From Novosphingobium mangrovisedimenti (GTDB lineage Bacteria > Pseudomonadota > Alphaproteobacteria > Sphingomonadales > Sphingomonadaceae), in NCBI RefSeq assembly GCF_025153475.1, contig NZ_JANZXA010000006.1, positions 186,001 through 250,000 of the forward strand: a DNA stretch of 64,000 nucleotides, in the 5' to 3' direction. A model generated the notes under the pieces. The model had not been told where the DNA came from. It made no database searches and saw only the letters and a list, made by a program, of their open reading frames with translations. The position numbers and the translations under genes were made by a program. This document shows positions 44,932 through 54,556 of the stretch, in pieces (position 1 is the stretch's first letter; each line of letters starts with the position of its first letter).

Positions 44932-45445
44932 GTCGATCATCCTTGGGGATGGTCTGCCCGCCGCCCCCAATATCGGAGCATGGAATTGCTCATGCAATCC
45001 CCCGGATCGACGTTGTGTCATGACGTCATCGTTTCCCCCTTTTGCCCACATGGATCAGCCTGCCGGCGTGCCGCCGGCGGGAGGACAAAACCCCTTCGGG
45101 GGAGCCGCGCCCCTTCCGGGACGAGGCGACGCAGCGAGAAATCGCTGCGCAAGAAAAGACGCACGGCCGTGGCCGTTTTGTAATGCACCGTACGCACGGG
45201 TGCTGCGGCGATTTACCGCGCTTGTTCAAGGAGTTGTGTTGGGTGCCATGGCACCCGCTGGACCGGCCCTCCGGCATCCATGTCACCCCGTAGCAAACCG
45301 GCCTCGCGCAGAATCGCGATTTTCCGCGCCTTTGCGCCGGGTGCCATGGCTGACATCTGATTTTCTTGAGTTTTCTCGAGGCTTACGCTATTGATGCGCT
45401 CGCTTCATGACATTCTGTCGCCGGGCTCCACTTCGGAGCAACGGC
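44932..45445. other. Candidate origin of transfer (oriT) region
   Basis: 514 bases without a gene, between divergent TraD-like and RHH genes and next to the T4CP and relaxase. It is unusually rich in dyads: GCAGCGA-GAAA-TCGCTGC (45131-45148), ACGGCC-GT-GGCCGT (45163-45176), the perfect palindrome GGGTGCCATGGCACCC (45241-45256), and a second partial copy GGGTGCCATGGC (45339-45350). Clustered inverted repeats beside relaxase and RHH genes are typical of oriT. The nick site cannot be placed by eye. Confidence 0.55.
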
Positions 45446-45745
45446 ATGCACAGAATAAGTGTTCGGGTGGACGACACCCTTTATCTCAGTCTCCAGCGCC
45501 GCGCGCAGGGCGCCAATCTGTCCCTTTCCGATTTCGTTCGTTCGGTCCTGGCGCAGGCCGCCGACCCGCGCGGGCGCTACATCTATTCCTCGCAGGACGA
45601 ACTGCTCGGGATCGTCATCCAGATCCTGACCCTGGTCGCGACCTCGATCGGCGAGCGCTCTCCGCAGCTGCTCGAGCGGGGAATGCAGGATGCCAAGGCG
45701 GTCCTGCGCGAACGGGGCCTGCTCGATCCGGAGCAGGACCGGTGA
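45446..45745 (+). CDS. Ribbon-helix-helix mobilisation/regulatory protein
   Basis: A 99-residue protein starting MHRISVRVDDTLYLSLQRRA, followed by NLSLSDFVRSVLAQA: a ribbon-helix-helix fold of CopG/MobC/TraY type. The C-terminal half is an amphipathic helical part (LLGIVIQILTLVATSIGER). Such proteins bind oriT and help assemble the relaxosome. The ATG at 45446 is preceded by CGGAGCAAC. Its position next to the dyad-rich region and the T4CP supports an oriT accessory role. Confidence 0.75.
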   Translation: MHRISVRVDDTLYLSLQRRAQGANLSLSDFVRSVLAQAADPRGRYIYSSQDELLGIVIQILTLVATSIGERSPQLLERGMQDAKAVLRERGLLDPEQDR

Positions 45746-45902
45746 GCGGACCTGCCAAGCGACGTCTCGGCCTGTCGTACAGATCGAACAGGCAAGTGTT
45801 TCATTCCCCGGTTCTGCCGTCAGCTGCCGGCTTCCCGCCGCTCTTCAACATGGGCGCCCGCACGTATCGTCTCCACCCGCATGACCCTCAGGAGCCCCGA
45901 TC

Positions 45903-47978
45903 ATGAGCATATTCCGCAACGACACGCTGGGCAGCTGGACTCGCGGCGGTCAGTCGATCGTCCACAATGTCCGCATGACTACCCAGGTCTTCTTCCAGAC
46001 CATGACCGCCTGCCTGGTGCTCTGGGTGATGGGGATCGTCTGGTATGCGCTGGAGAAATCGACGCCCTACGAGCGCTATGTCGTGACCAAACTGGTCGAG
46101 GCGAGCTTCAAGGCCGATGCCGCGCCCGGCACCAACGATCCGGTGCTGTTCAAGACCCCGGCGGGGCAGCAATACTGGACCTCGGCCGACTGGCTGCTTG
46201 CGTCCGGGCTCGCCAAGAAGACCCTTCACGCCTTTGAATTATACCTGATCCACGGCGCGATCATCTCCGGCCTGTTCGCTCTTGCCGCGCTCGCGATCGC
46301 CTGGTTCTCGTTCACCCGGACGGGGCGGGGCCTCGGTTCCAACGAATATATCCGCGGCGCGCGCTTCGGCAGCGTTCGCGAAGTGCGGCGGCTGCTCTGG
46401 CGGCAGAAGAAGGGGAGCTTCGCGATCGGCGGTGTCCCTGTCCCTGACGCCTACGAGCCCGAGCATATCCTCCTGTGCGGAGCACCCGGCACTGGCAAGA
46501 CCAACCTCATCGTCAAGATGCTCGAAGGGATCCGTGCAAAGGGCAAGCGGGCGATCATATACGACACCGCCGGCACTTTCGTCGAGAAATTCTACCGGCC
46601 GGGCAAGGACATCATCCTCAATCCGCTCGACATGCGCACCGCCAAATGGTCGCCCTGGGGCGATGTGCCGCGCGACTATCATTACGACCAGATCGCGGAG
46701 TCGACGATCCCCGAAAAGCACGGCGATCCCTTCTGGGCCAAGGCCTCGCGCGGCACGCTGGTGGCAGTGCTGAGGAAGCTCGCCCGGGAAGGGGAGATGC
46801 TGGTCTCGGTCCTGCTCGACCGGCTGCTGCGATCCAAGCTTAAGGACCTTGCCGCCTTCGCCGCCGGCACCGATGCCGCGGCTTTCATCAGCCTCGAGGG
46901 GGAGCGGACCTCGGCCGGTATCCAGGCCGAGCTCGCCTCGGTGATGCGCAGCTTCTCCTACCTCGACGACACAAGGAAGGGCCTCTCGATCCGCGACTGG
47001 GTGACCAATGAGGAGGGCGACAACTGGCTGTTCATCACCGTAAAGGCCGACCAGCTTCCTTCGCTGCGACCCCTGATTACGGTCTGGCTCGACATCGCCA
47101 TCTCGGCGATCATGAGCCTCACGCCCGACCGCAAGCGGCGGCTCTATTGCGTCATCGACGAACTGCCTTCTTTACAGAAACTACCCTCGCTTTCGGATTT
47201 CCTCGCGCGAGCCCGCAAATATGGCGGCTGCGGCATATTGGGGTTCCAGTCCTATCCGCAATTGGAAGCGACCTACGGGATTCAGGATGCCGCCGCGATC
47301 ACCGGCTACTGCTCGACCTGGGTGGCGCTGAGGGCGAACGACACCCCAACCGCCAAACATGTTTCGGAAAATCTGGGGCAGGTCGAGCAGGTCGAGGCCA
47401 ATGAGGGCATGTCCTACGGCGTCAACGACATGCGCGACGGTGTCAACCTCAGCCGCATGCAGGTGACCCGCCCGCTGGTGATGCACACCGAGGTCACAAA
47501 CCTTCCCAACCTCTGCGGCTATCTCCGGTTCGGGCGCAACCTGCCGGTGGTCCGGTTCGAAGACCGGTTCAACACCGTGCAGACCTTGGCGGAAGGGTTT
47601 ATCGAGCGCGATACGCCGCCGCTGCGTGACAGCGAAGGGCAGGCGATCATCGCTGCTATTCATAGCCAGGCGGAGCCGCAGCCGGCTCCGAAAGCCAAAA
47701 CCGCGCGGCCCAAACGGAGGCAGAAACCGACCGGCGAACCAACCATGAACCCGCCCCAAACGGACTTGTTCACGCCGCTGCCAGAGGGCGCAAGCGAGGG
47801 CGATCACAAGCCTGTCAGTGGACCGGAAACCCCGCCGGTCACGCCGCCCAAAACACCCACCGAGCCGCCGAAACCTGTTCAGGACTTCACGCTGGCGCCG
47901 CGGCGCGGGCACCAGCGCATCGAGATCGACGTCTATGACCGCGAGAACGGACCTGCCCGCAAGGCGAAGCCGGCATGA
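45903..47978 (+). CDS. traD: Type IV coupling protein TraD (VirD4/TraG family)
   Basis: A 691-residue F-type coupling ATPase. Two N-terminal membrane helices (about 28-50 and 114-136) flank a periplasmic loop. Walker A GAPGTGKTN is at about 193, Walker B CVIDELPS at about 414, with a RAAD-like LARARKYGGCGILGFQSYPQ segment after it. The last 110 residues are Pro/Lys-rich, as in proteins that dock the relaxase. It delivers the relaxosome to the mating channel. AGGAG precedes the ATG, and the stop overlaps the relaxase start by four bases (ATGA). Confidence 0.93.
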   Translation: MSIFRNDTLGSWTRGGQSIVHNVRMTTQVFFQTMTACLVLWVMGIVWYALEKSTPYERYVVTKLVEASFKADAAPGTNDPVLFKTPAGQQYWTSADWLLASGLAKKTLHAFELYLIHGAIISGLFALAALAIAWFSFTRTGRGLGSNEYIRGARFGSVREVRRLLWRQKKGSFAIGGVPVPDAYEPEHILLCGAPGTGKTNLIVKMLEGIRAKGKRAIIYDTAGTFVEKFYRPGKDIILNPLDMRTAKWSPWGDVPRDYHYDQIAESTIPEKHGDPFWAKASRGTLVAVLRKLAREGEMLVSVLLDRLLRSKLKDLAAFAAGTDAAAFISLEGERTSAGIQAELASVMRSFSYLDDTRKGLSIRDWVTNEEGDNWLFITVKADQLPSLRPLITVWLDIAISAIMSLTPDRKRRLYCVIDELPSLQKLPSLSDFLARARKYGGCGILGFQSYPQLEATYGIQDAAAITGYCSTWVALRANDTPTAKHVSENLGQVEQVEANEGMSYGVNDMRDGVNLSRMQVTRPLVMHTEVTNLPNLCGYLRFGRNLPVVRFEDRFNTVQTLAEGFIERDTPPLRDSEGQAIIAAIHSQAEPQPAPKAKTARPKRRQKPTGEPTMNPPQTDLFTPLPEGASEGDHKPVSGPETPPVTPPKTPTEPPKPVQDFTLAPRRGHQRIEIDVYDRENGPARKAKPA

Positions 47979-50900
47979 TCCATCCGCGCCGCCTCAAGGG
48001 TACGTCCGGCAATATCGCCCGCTACTATACGGTGGGCGACTATTATACCAAGGGCGGAGAGGAACCCAGCGAATGGGGCGGCAGGCTCGCACCTGAACTT
48101 GGGCTCTCGGGCAAGGTAGACCCGCACATGTTCGAAGAACTGCTGGCCGGCCGGGTCGCGGGCCAGCAGCTCGGCCGTCACCGCATGGGCGGCGAAATCC
48201 AGCATCACCCCGGATGGGATTTTGCCGTCAATGCCCCCAAGTCGGTCTCGATCATGGCGCTGGTCGCGGGCGACGATCGGATCATCGCCGCGCATGAACG
48301 GGCCGTCACCACGGCGCTCGCCTACCTCGAAGAACATGCCGCGCTCCGCCGCCGGGAAGCGGGCGAGATAGTCCACGAGACGACCGGGCGGTTGCTGTTC
48401 GCGCGGTTCACCGAGCATGCCAGCCGTGAGCTCGACCCGCATCTTCATACCCATGTTGTTGTGCTCAATATGACCAACGGCGGGGAGGGCGCGCCGATGG
48501 CGAGCCTCGAGACCCGGGCGATGTTCGCCGAGCAGATGGTCGCTGGCCAGATCTACCGCAACGAGCTCGCCCACACCTTGCGCGAACAGGGCTTCGGGAT
48601 CGATTTCGATCCGAGAAGGGGGCTGTTCGAGATCACCGGCGTGCCCAAGGATTTTATTCGCGAGACCTCGCAGCGCGCCGAGCAGATCGATGCCCATGCA
48701 AAAGAACATGGCCTGACCGGGCAGGCGGCCCGGCGCGCCTCCTTCTATCAGACGCGGGGAGCCAAAGCGAAGGTCGGCCTCGAGGAGCTGCGCGGGCAAT
48801 GGACCGAGCGCGCGAGGCCCTATGCCGAGGATCTGGTCAGAGTGCAGGCGAAGGCTACGGAAAGAAGCCGGGAAGGGACCGGCGAGCAAATAGAACCCGA
48901 TCCCTTCACTGCCAGCCGCGCCGCGCTGTTCGGCATCCGCCAGACCGAGACCCGCGAAGCGGTGTCGAACCTCGGGACGCTCTATCGCCATGCCTTGGCG
49001 AGCCACGTGGGCGAGGTGCGTTTCTCCGATATCCGTCCGTTGATTGCGGGGCACGAGGAACGCCGCAAGCTCCTTGCGGCCCGCGCCCAGACCGGCGATC
49101 AGGTTCTGGCGCGGGGACGAACCACGCGGCGCAGCGCCCGGCTCGAGCAGTCGCTGGTCCGCGAGCTCGCGCTGGCGCTGGACGACGCCCGGCCGATCGC
49201 CTCCTCCGACCGGCTGCTTGGTGTGCTCGAACGTGCCGGGCTTACCTCGGCACAGGATCGTGCGCTGGTAACGCTTGGCCTGTCGCGCGACCGGGTGACG
49301 GGGCTGCACGGGGTGGCGGGTGCCGGCAAGTCGATGCTGGTACAGGTACTCAAGGAATCTGCCGAGCCGGGCACCCAGTTCGTCGCGCTTGCCCCCACAT
49401 CGTCGGCTGCCGCCAATCTCGGGAAGAGCGCCGGCGTCGAATCCCGCACGGTCGCGAGCCTGCTCGCGAGCGGCGGTCATGGGCTCACCGAGGCCCATGT
49501 GCTGGTGCTCGACGAGGCCGGTCAATTGGGGAACCGGCAGGCACGGCGCGTGCTCGAAATCAGCCGGGTGACGGGCGCGCGGCTGATCTTGCTCGGCGAC
49601 AACAAGCAGACCGGTGCGATCGAGCAGGGCAAGCCCTTCTGGCTGCTCCAGCGGCTTGGGCTGCCCACCGCCGAGCTCACCGAATCGATGCGCCAGGAGA
49701 CCCGTGCGATGAAGGCGGCGGTAACTGCCGCGCGCTCCGGTGACTACGCAGCCTCGCTCGAGAAACTCGACAAGGTGGTGAGCGGCACCGACGCGGAAAG
49801 CCTGGCCAGGGGCCTGGTTGGCGAATGGACCCGGCTGAAGCCCGAAACCCGTGCCACCACCAATATTCTCGTTCTGGAAAACGCCACGCGGCTGATCGTC
49901 AATACGAAGATCCGTGAGACGCTCAAATCCGAAAGCGCGATCGCGGCCGAGGATACCCGGCTTGCGATCCTGACGCCGGCAGGGCTTTCCGATCAGGAGA
50001 AGCATTTCGCGCGCTTCTATTCGGGCGGCCAAGTGGTGACATTCGCGCGCGATCTCGCCGTCGCCGGGATCGCCCGCGACACCGAATATCGCGTAATCGG
50101 GATCGGGCGCGATGCCGGTGGCCGTCAGGTGGTTCGTCTCGCCGACGAGAACGGCCGGATGGTTCGTTGGGATCCCCGGTTGGGGCAGGCGCGTCAGATT
50201 AATGTGTTCAACCGTGAGGAGCGGGACCTAGCGGCGGGTGACCGTATCCAGTGGCGTCTGGTAAACAAGGATCTCGGTCTCAAGAATGCCGAGCGCGGGA
50301 CCGTGGAGAAGCTGGAGGGTACGCAGGCGACCATCCGCTGGGATCGGAACGACCGCGTCCAGACCATTGATCTTGGCGAGCACAAGACCTGGGATCATGG
50401 CTATGCCGAGACGGTCTATTCGGCGCAGTCGAAAACCTATGCGCGCGTTTATGTGCTGGCGCCGGTCAATTCGTCGCTGGTCAACGGGCAGAACTATTAC
50501 ACCGCGATCACCCGCGCACGGTTGGGCGTGAAGCTCTGGACCGAGGATGAAAAACGCCTCGTCGAAAAGCTGGAGCAGCGATCGGGCGAGAAGAACTCGG
50601 CGCTTGAGGGGCTGGGCCGCCTCCACAAGGATAGCATGCGGGCCTATGCCGATCGTCATGCGGATCGTCTGGCCCTCGCCCGCGACGAGCAGCTGCGCAA
50701 CCGGCAGGAACGGCGCAACCGTGCGCTTGAACGGCAGCTTGACCGCAATCGATCCCCCGAAGGTCTGGGCGAACGGATCGCCGAGGGTGCGCGCGGGATC
50801 GGCGAGATTCTGGATCGTGTTCTGCAATCCGTGATTGATCGCAGGACAGGCCCTGACCTCGAAGATGGCCGCACATCCCGGGTGAACACGCGGACCGAAC

Positions 50901-50986
50901 CCGCCCACGGTCAGCCGGATCATCAGCCCCAGCCTGAATTTCAACCTCAGCCTCAATCCCAGCCCGATCACGGCTTCGATCGATAG
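47975..50986 (+). CDS. traI: MobF-family conjugative relaxase-helicase (TraI/TrwC-like)
   Basis: A 1003-residue protein. The relaxase domain (about 1-300) has the tyrosine-rich ARYYTVGDYYTKGG (14-27) and the HUH metal site in LDPHLHTHVVVLN (about 152-164), plus FAVNAPKSVSIMALV. The helicase part (about 420-900) has Walker A GVAGAGKSM (about 446), VLDEAGQLG (about 511) and LGDNKQTGAIEQGK (about 540). The C-terminal 100 residues are Gln/Pro-rich. It nicks oriT and unwinds the transferred strand. It is shorter than F TraI (1756 residues) but similar to TrwC. It overlaps traD by four bases. Confidence 0.93.
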   Translation: MIHPRRLKGTSGNIARYYTVGDYYTKGGEEPSEWGGRLAPELGLSGKVDPHMFEELLAGRVAGQQLGRHRMGGEIQHHPGWDFAVNAPKSVSIMALVAGDDRIIAAHERAVTTALAYLEEHAALRRREAGEIVHETTGRLLFARFTEHASRELDPHLHTHVVVLNMTNGGEGAPMASLETRAMFAEQMVAGQIYRNELAHTLREQGFGIDFDPRRGLFEITGVPKDFIRETSQRAEQIDAHAKEHGLTGQAARRASFYQTRGAKAKVGLEELRGQWTERARPYAEDLVRVQAKATERSREGTGEQIEPDPFTASRAALFGIRQTETREAVSNLGTLYRHALASHVGEVRFSDIRPLIAGHEERRKLLAARAQTGDQVLARGRTTRRSARLEQSLVRELALALDDARPIASSDRLLGVLERAGLTSAQDRALVTLGLSRDRVTGLHGVAGAGKSMLVQVLKESAEPGTQFVALAPTSSAAANLGKSAGVESRTVASLLASGGHGLTEAHVLVLDEAGQLGNRQARRVLEISRVTGARLILLGDNKQTGAIEQGKPFWLLQRLGLPTAELTESMRQETRAMKAAVTAARSGDYAASLEKLDKVVSGTDAESLARGLVGEWTRLKPETRATTNILVLENATRLIVNTKIRETLKSESAIAAEDTRLAILTPAGLSDQEKHFARFYSGGQVVTFARDLAVAGIARDTEYRVIGIGRDAGGRQVVRLADENGRMVRWDPRLGQARQINVFNREERDLAAGDRIQWRLVNKDLGLKNAERGTVEKLEGTQATIRWDRNDRVQTIDLGEHKTWDHGYAETVYSAQSKTYARVYVLAPVNSSLVNGQNYYTAITRARLGVKLWTEDEKRLVEKLEQRSGEKNSALEGLGRLHKDSMRAYADRHADRLALARDEQLRNRQERRNRALERQLDRNRSPEGLGERIAEGARGIGEILDRVLQSVIDRRTGPDLEDGRTSRVNTRTEPAHGQPDHQPQPEFQPQPQSQPDHGFDR

Positions 50987-51018
50987 CCGGACAAGTCCCC
51001 AAGCCAAGGACGAGCACG

Positions 51019-51663
51019 ATGAACTCCTTCCGACTGAATGCAATTTGTCTTTCCCCGATAAGCAGGCTGACTTTGCCCCTTTGCGCGAGTGTCGTCCTGT
51101 CCGTTGCAATACCGGCCCAGGCGCGCGGCACGGCCAACGGGGAAGCACGGATCGCCGAATGCATCCGGCAAGCCGCAGGCGGAAAAGCGTGGCTCGAAAA
51201 GACGCTTTGGGGCCTGCGCGATCAGGAAGGCGGGTGGATCGGCGCCGAGGTTCGCAACACCAACGGCTCGCACGATCTTGGCCCCCTGCAGATCAACAGT
51301 TGGTGGGTGCCGAAGATCGCCGCACTTGTCGGGCGTTCGCAGACCGAGGTTCGCGCCTGGCTGATGCACGATGCCTGCTTCAATGCCGGGGCAGCGCGGT
51401 GGATATTCCTGTCGGCATTGAGGACGACGGGCGACTTCTGGAAAGCGGTCGGTGTTTATCATAGTCCGACTGCTTGGCGGCAGCGACGCTATGCGCAAAG
51501 CGTGTCGCGTCACATGCAGCGCCGATTTGGTCGAAACATCTTCGGCGCCGCCATCGTAGCTTCGTCCCGGCCAACGGGGTCTGGAAGGCCCCTTGGTGCG
51601 GAAGCTGGAAGCTCTGCAACGAGGGTGCTGGGATTTGGGCTGGTGCGAACCCCATCGAACTGA
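51019..51663 (+). CDS. VirB1-like lytic transglycosylase
   Basis: A 214-residue secreted protein: signal peptide about 1-35 (ending PAQARG), then a lysozyme-like domain with LRDQEGGWIGAEVRNTNGSH and DLGPLQINSWW (about 66-100; candidate catalytic Glu in RDQEGG) and ACFNAGAARWIF. It would open peptidoglycan for the conjugation channel. AAGGA is upstream of the ATG. From about residue 176 the sequence becomes Ser/Gly-rich, whereas another frame over 51560-51686 encodes a Trp/Cys-containing peptide ending IELIRDHIIW. A frameshift near the C-terminus is possible. Confidence 0.82.
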   Translation: MNSFRLNAICLSPISRLTLPLCASVVLSVAIPAQARGTANGEARIAECIRQAAGGKAWLEKTLWGLRDQEGGWIGAEVRNTNGSHDLGPLQINSWWVPKIAALVGRSQTEVRAWLMHDACFNAGAARWIFLSALRTTGDFWKAVGVYHSPTAWRQRRYAQSVSRHMQRRFGRNIFGAAIVASSRPTGSGRPLGAEAGSSATRVLGFGLVRTPSN

Positions 51664-51713
51664 TCCGCGACCACATCATCTGGTAAGTGACGCATACCGC
51701 ACCTGTAATCTTC

Positions 51714-53537
51714 TTACAGTCCGGGCCTTCCCACGCGCATAGGCACGGTTGCGCTCCTGGCAGACAGCAACAGGCTGGTTGCAGCCTCGCAGTCAAGCGG
51801 CCGCGAATAGAAATAACCCTGGCCGAGCCGGCATCCCAGTTGCGCCAGATGGGCCGCCTGCGCCTCACTCTCGACTCCTTCGGCAACGACCGGAATGTCG
51901 AGCTCGCGCGCGGTGTGGAGCAGACCGCCGATCACCGCCGCGCCCGCGCCGTCGGGCGCAAGACGGTCGACCAGCACTTGATCGATCTTGATCATGTCGA
52001 CGGGCATCGTAAGCAATGGCATCAGAAGCCCGCCGCCCGTTCCGAAATCGTCGAGCGCCACTCTCAATCCCTTCTGGCGGAGCGTGTCGATAGCTTCGAG
52101 AAGCGCCTTGTCCCGCAAAGCCGGATAGGCACTTTCAGTGACTTCTATCACCAGGTGCCCGAGGGGGAGGTCATGGTCGGCGAGCGCCGATGCGATCTGC
52201 TTGTCGAGTTGCCCGCCATGAAAATCGGCCAGAGACACATTGATTCCGATATGTTCAAGCGGGATGGAGCGATCCCGCCAGTGCCGCATGTCGCTTGCCA
52301 CGATTTCGAGCATCCGTTGCGTCAGTTCCGAGGCGACATGGATGTCGGCAGTGGCTTCGCGAAATGCCGCGGCGGCGAGGAGACCGCCGTTGGCCATTCT
52401 CAACCGGCACAGCGCCTCCATCGCGACGATTTCTCGCGTGTCGAGCCGGACTATAGGTTGGTAATGCGCCTCGACCCTGCTCTCGCGTAATGCGGCATCG
52501 ACGTCCCGGATGGCGGCGATGCGGTGGATGATGCGCGTGTCGATGCCTGGCCAATATCGCACGAAGCCGCCCCGGCCGGTTTCCTTCGCATGATAGAGCG
52601 CGAAGTCCGCATTCTGCCGTACTGTCTCGGGACCCCGGTCGCCGGGGCCGAAGACGGCTCCCCCGATGGTGGCCTTGGGCACGACAGAGTGCCCGTTGCA
52701 ATCGAGCGGCTGCGTCAGGCATGCAAGAAGGCGCGCAGCAAAGCCGTCGAGATCATGCAGCGCCTCCGGGGTTCGCAAGATGATGGCGATTTCATCGCCG
52801 CCGATCCTGAAGACGCGGTTCGGGGCGGCGCACTCTTCGGTTCGCCGCGCCGCTGCCTGGATCAGGAGATCGCCGGCATGGTGCCCGAAACCGTCGTTGA
52901 CGACCTTGAGGTTGTCGAGGTCGAGGATCAGCAAGGCCCATGTTCCAGGCTTGTCGCAAGGCAATAGTGAGAGCGCCGTCCCGAATGCGGATCGATTGCC
53001 AAGTCCTGTCAACAGGTCGAAGCTCGCCCTTCGTTCGCGTTCCACCACGCGCTCATGACGTTCGAGCGCTATGGAGCAGAGGTGCGTCGATGCCTCGACT
53101 ATGGCTTTCTCTTCCTCACTCGGCGCGCGTGGTTGGCGGCAATAGAGGGCGAACGTGCCGATTACCCGGTCCAATTCACCGTATATCGGTGTGGACCAGC
53201 AGGCTCGAAAGCCGAGCAGCAGTGCCGCCTCCCGAAAATCGGTCCAGCGCGGATCACAGCCAATGTCGGTGACGACGACTGGCTTGCGAAGATAGGGGGC
53301 GCTGCCGCAGGATCCGACATCGGGGCCGATCATCAGTCCGTCAAGTGCAGCGGAGAATTCCTCGGGCAAGCCGGGTGCGGACAGGGGATGAAGGAAACCA
53401 TCGCGATCGACTGACAGGACCGAGCAGGTCACCTCTGGCGCAAGTGCCTCGATTTCAAGGCATAAGCGGTCCATGGTCGCCGTGAGGTCGGCCCCCTTTG
53501 CGATCATTTCAAGGATGATGTTTCGTAAGCCTAGCAA
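51714..53537 (-). CDS. GAF-GGDEF-EAL cyclic-di-GMP protein
   Basis: A 607-residue cytoplasmic protein. GAF spans about 15-165, GGDEF about 170-330 and EAL about 340-595. The cyclase signature reads RIGGDEI, with Ile in place of the Phe. The EAL motif is intact in MEALCRL (about 375), with NVSLADFH, ALDDFGTGGG, KIDQVLV and AEGVES present, so phosphodiesterase activity is likely and cyclase activity uncertain. It is convergent with the transfer genes and may be element cargo; c-di-GMP could affect surface structures such as the Flp pilus, but no direct link is visible. Confidence 0.9.
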   Translation of the reverse strand: MLGLRNIILEMIAKGADLTATMDRLCLEIEALAPEVTCSVLSVDRDGFLHPLSAPGLPEEFSAALDGLMIGPDVGSCGSAPYLRKPVVVTDIGCDPRWTDFREAALLLGFRACWSTPIYGELDRVIGTFALYCRQPRAPSEEEKAIVEASTHLCSIALERHERVVERERRASFDLLTGLGNRSAFGTALSLLPCDKPGTWALLILDLDNLKVVNDGFGHHAGDLLIQAAARRTEECAAPNRVFRIGGDEIAIILRTPEALHDLDGFAARLLACLTQPLDCNGHSVVPKATIGGAVFGPGDRGPETVRQNADFALYHAKETGRGGFVRYWPGIDTRIIHRIAAIRDVDAALRESRVEAHYQPIVRLDTREIVAMEALCRLRMANGGLLAAAAFREATADIHVASELTQRMLEIVASDMRHWRDRSIPLEHIGINVSLADFHGGQLDKQIASALADHDLPLGHLVIEVTESAYPALRDKALLEAIDTLRQKGLRVALDDFGTGGGLLMPLLTMPVDMIKIDQVLVDRLAPDGAGAAVIGGLLHTARELDIPVVAEGVESEAQAAHLAQLGCRLGQGYFYSRPLDCEAATSLLLSARSATVPMRVGRPGL

Positions 53538-53823
53538 TGACCGACCTGATGATTCGAAAGTTTGATGGGAAGGGGACTATCGACTACGATACGCGTCTGC
53601 ATTTAAGTCTCTGCTAACGTGTGCGTTTCGAAGCTACTTATTTGCACTTTATTGTGACCATTTTGGCCTGAAGTCTCTTCAGCTTAGCGCATCATTTAGG
53701 ACGCGCGGGCGTCATTCATCGTTCCGACAGCATGAGTGTCATCGAAGTGCTATTAATGCGAGCCGGGTTAAATGATACTTAAAACCCGTCGCCTTATAAC
53801 CATCTAAGTTCGATTTATGTGGC
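53538..53823. promoter_or_regulatory. AT-rich region between the GGDEF-EAL and XRE genes
   Basis: About 290 bases, clearly AT-richer than the neighbouring genes, with no coding frame. It should contain the leftward promoter of the GGDEF-EAL gene and the rightward promoter of the XRE gene. I see no well-spaced -35/-10 pair to name. Confidence 0.35.
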
Positions 53824-54054
53824 GTGAAACGAACGCATCCTGGCTCTCTTCGAAATGTCCTGGCGACGAACATCCGTCGGTGTCGCCTGGCGACAGGTAT
53901 GAGCCAGCAGGATTTTGCTCTCGAGATCGAAATGGATCGAACCTATTTTGGTGGCGTCGAACGCGGCGAGCGCAATGTGTCGATCGACAATATCGAGAGG
54001 ATCGCGAAAGGGCTTGAAATCAGTCCATATCTGTTACTGATGGCGCCGGACTGA
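53824..54054 (+). CDS. Small XRE-family regulator
   Basis: A 76-residue Cro/CI-type helix-turn-helix protein: NIRRCRLATGMSQQDFALEI, MDRTYFGGVERGERNVSIDN and a IERIAKGLEISPYLLL end. It is HTH only, like restriction-modification controller proteins. GTG at 53824 is the likely start because the later ATG at 53899 would remove the first helix. No clear ribosome site. It has no restriction genes near it. Confidence 0.75.
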   Translation: MKRTHPGSLRNVLATNIRRCRLATGMSQQDFALEIEMDRTYFGGVERGERNVSIDNIERIAKGLEISPYLLLMAPD

Positions 54055-54556
54055 AAGGCAGACTGCCTGATTTATCTAAAGGCCCCGTGGGCTGTTCTAT
54101 ATCCGTTGAACAGGCGCCGGACGAAAGTCGTTCGTTGCCGATTACCGTTTTCGGCTAGGAAATTACGCGATCGGGGTCGGCCCGGCGAAGTCGGACAGGT
54201 CCATGACAGACGGAGATGCGTATCATTCGCGTTGGGCTCTCTTTTTTGGGCGGTCAGCCTAAGAAATTCTTCCGCGGGGCTCTTGCCCATCTTGCCTTGC
54301 GAACCGCCGCTGCGCGCTGACGAACCAGACAGCGCACGGTCCACAGCCTGCCGTCTCGATCCACCCGCCACCCCCGGGAACGGTGGCACTCGCCCTGCAA
54401 AGCTCGAAATGCTCCGTTGGGCTGCCGCCAAACCTCTCGACGGCCTCCGCGAACCTCGAAAAGGCCGCGAAAGCGCCCAGCACACTCAGGCCAAACGGCA
54501 GTGTGAGATTTCCGGGCTAGCGACGCCTCTGGCGCGGCCTGTCAAAGCCGCCCCAT
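54055..54556. other. Spacer between the XRE gene and the pbr block
   Basis: About 500 bases. Two long frames exist on opposite strands, but both are rich in Arg/Ser/Gly, lack ribosome sites and resemble nothing I know. They may be remnants of decayed mobile DNA at the junction of two modules. Nothing is called here. Confidence 0.4.
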
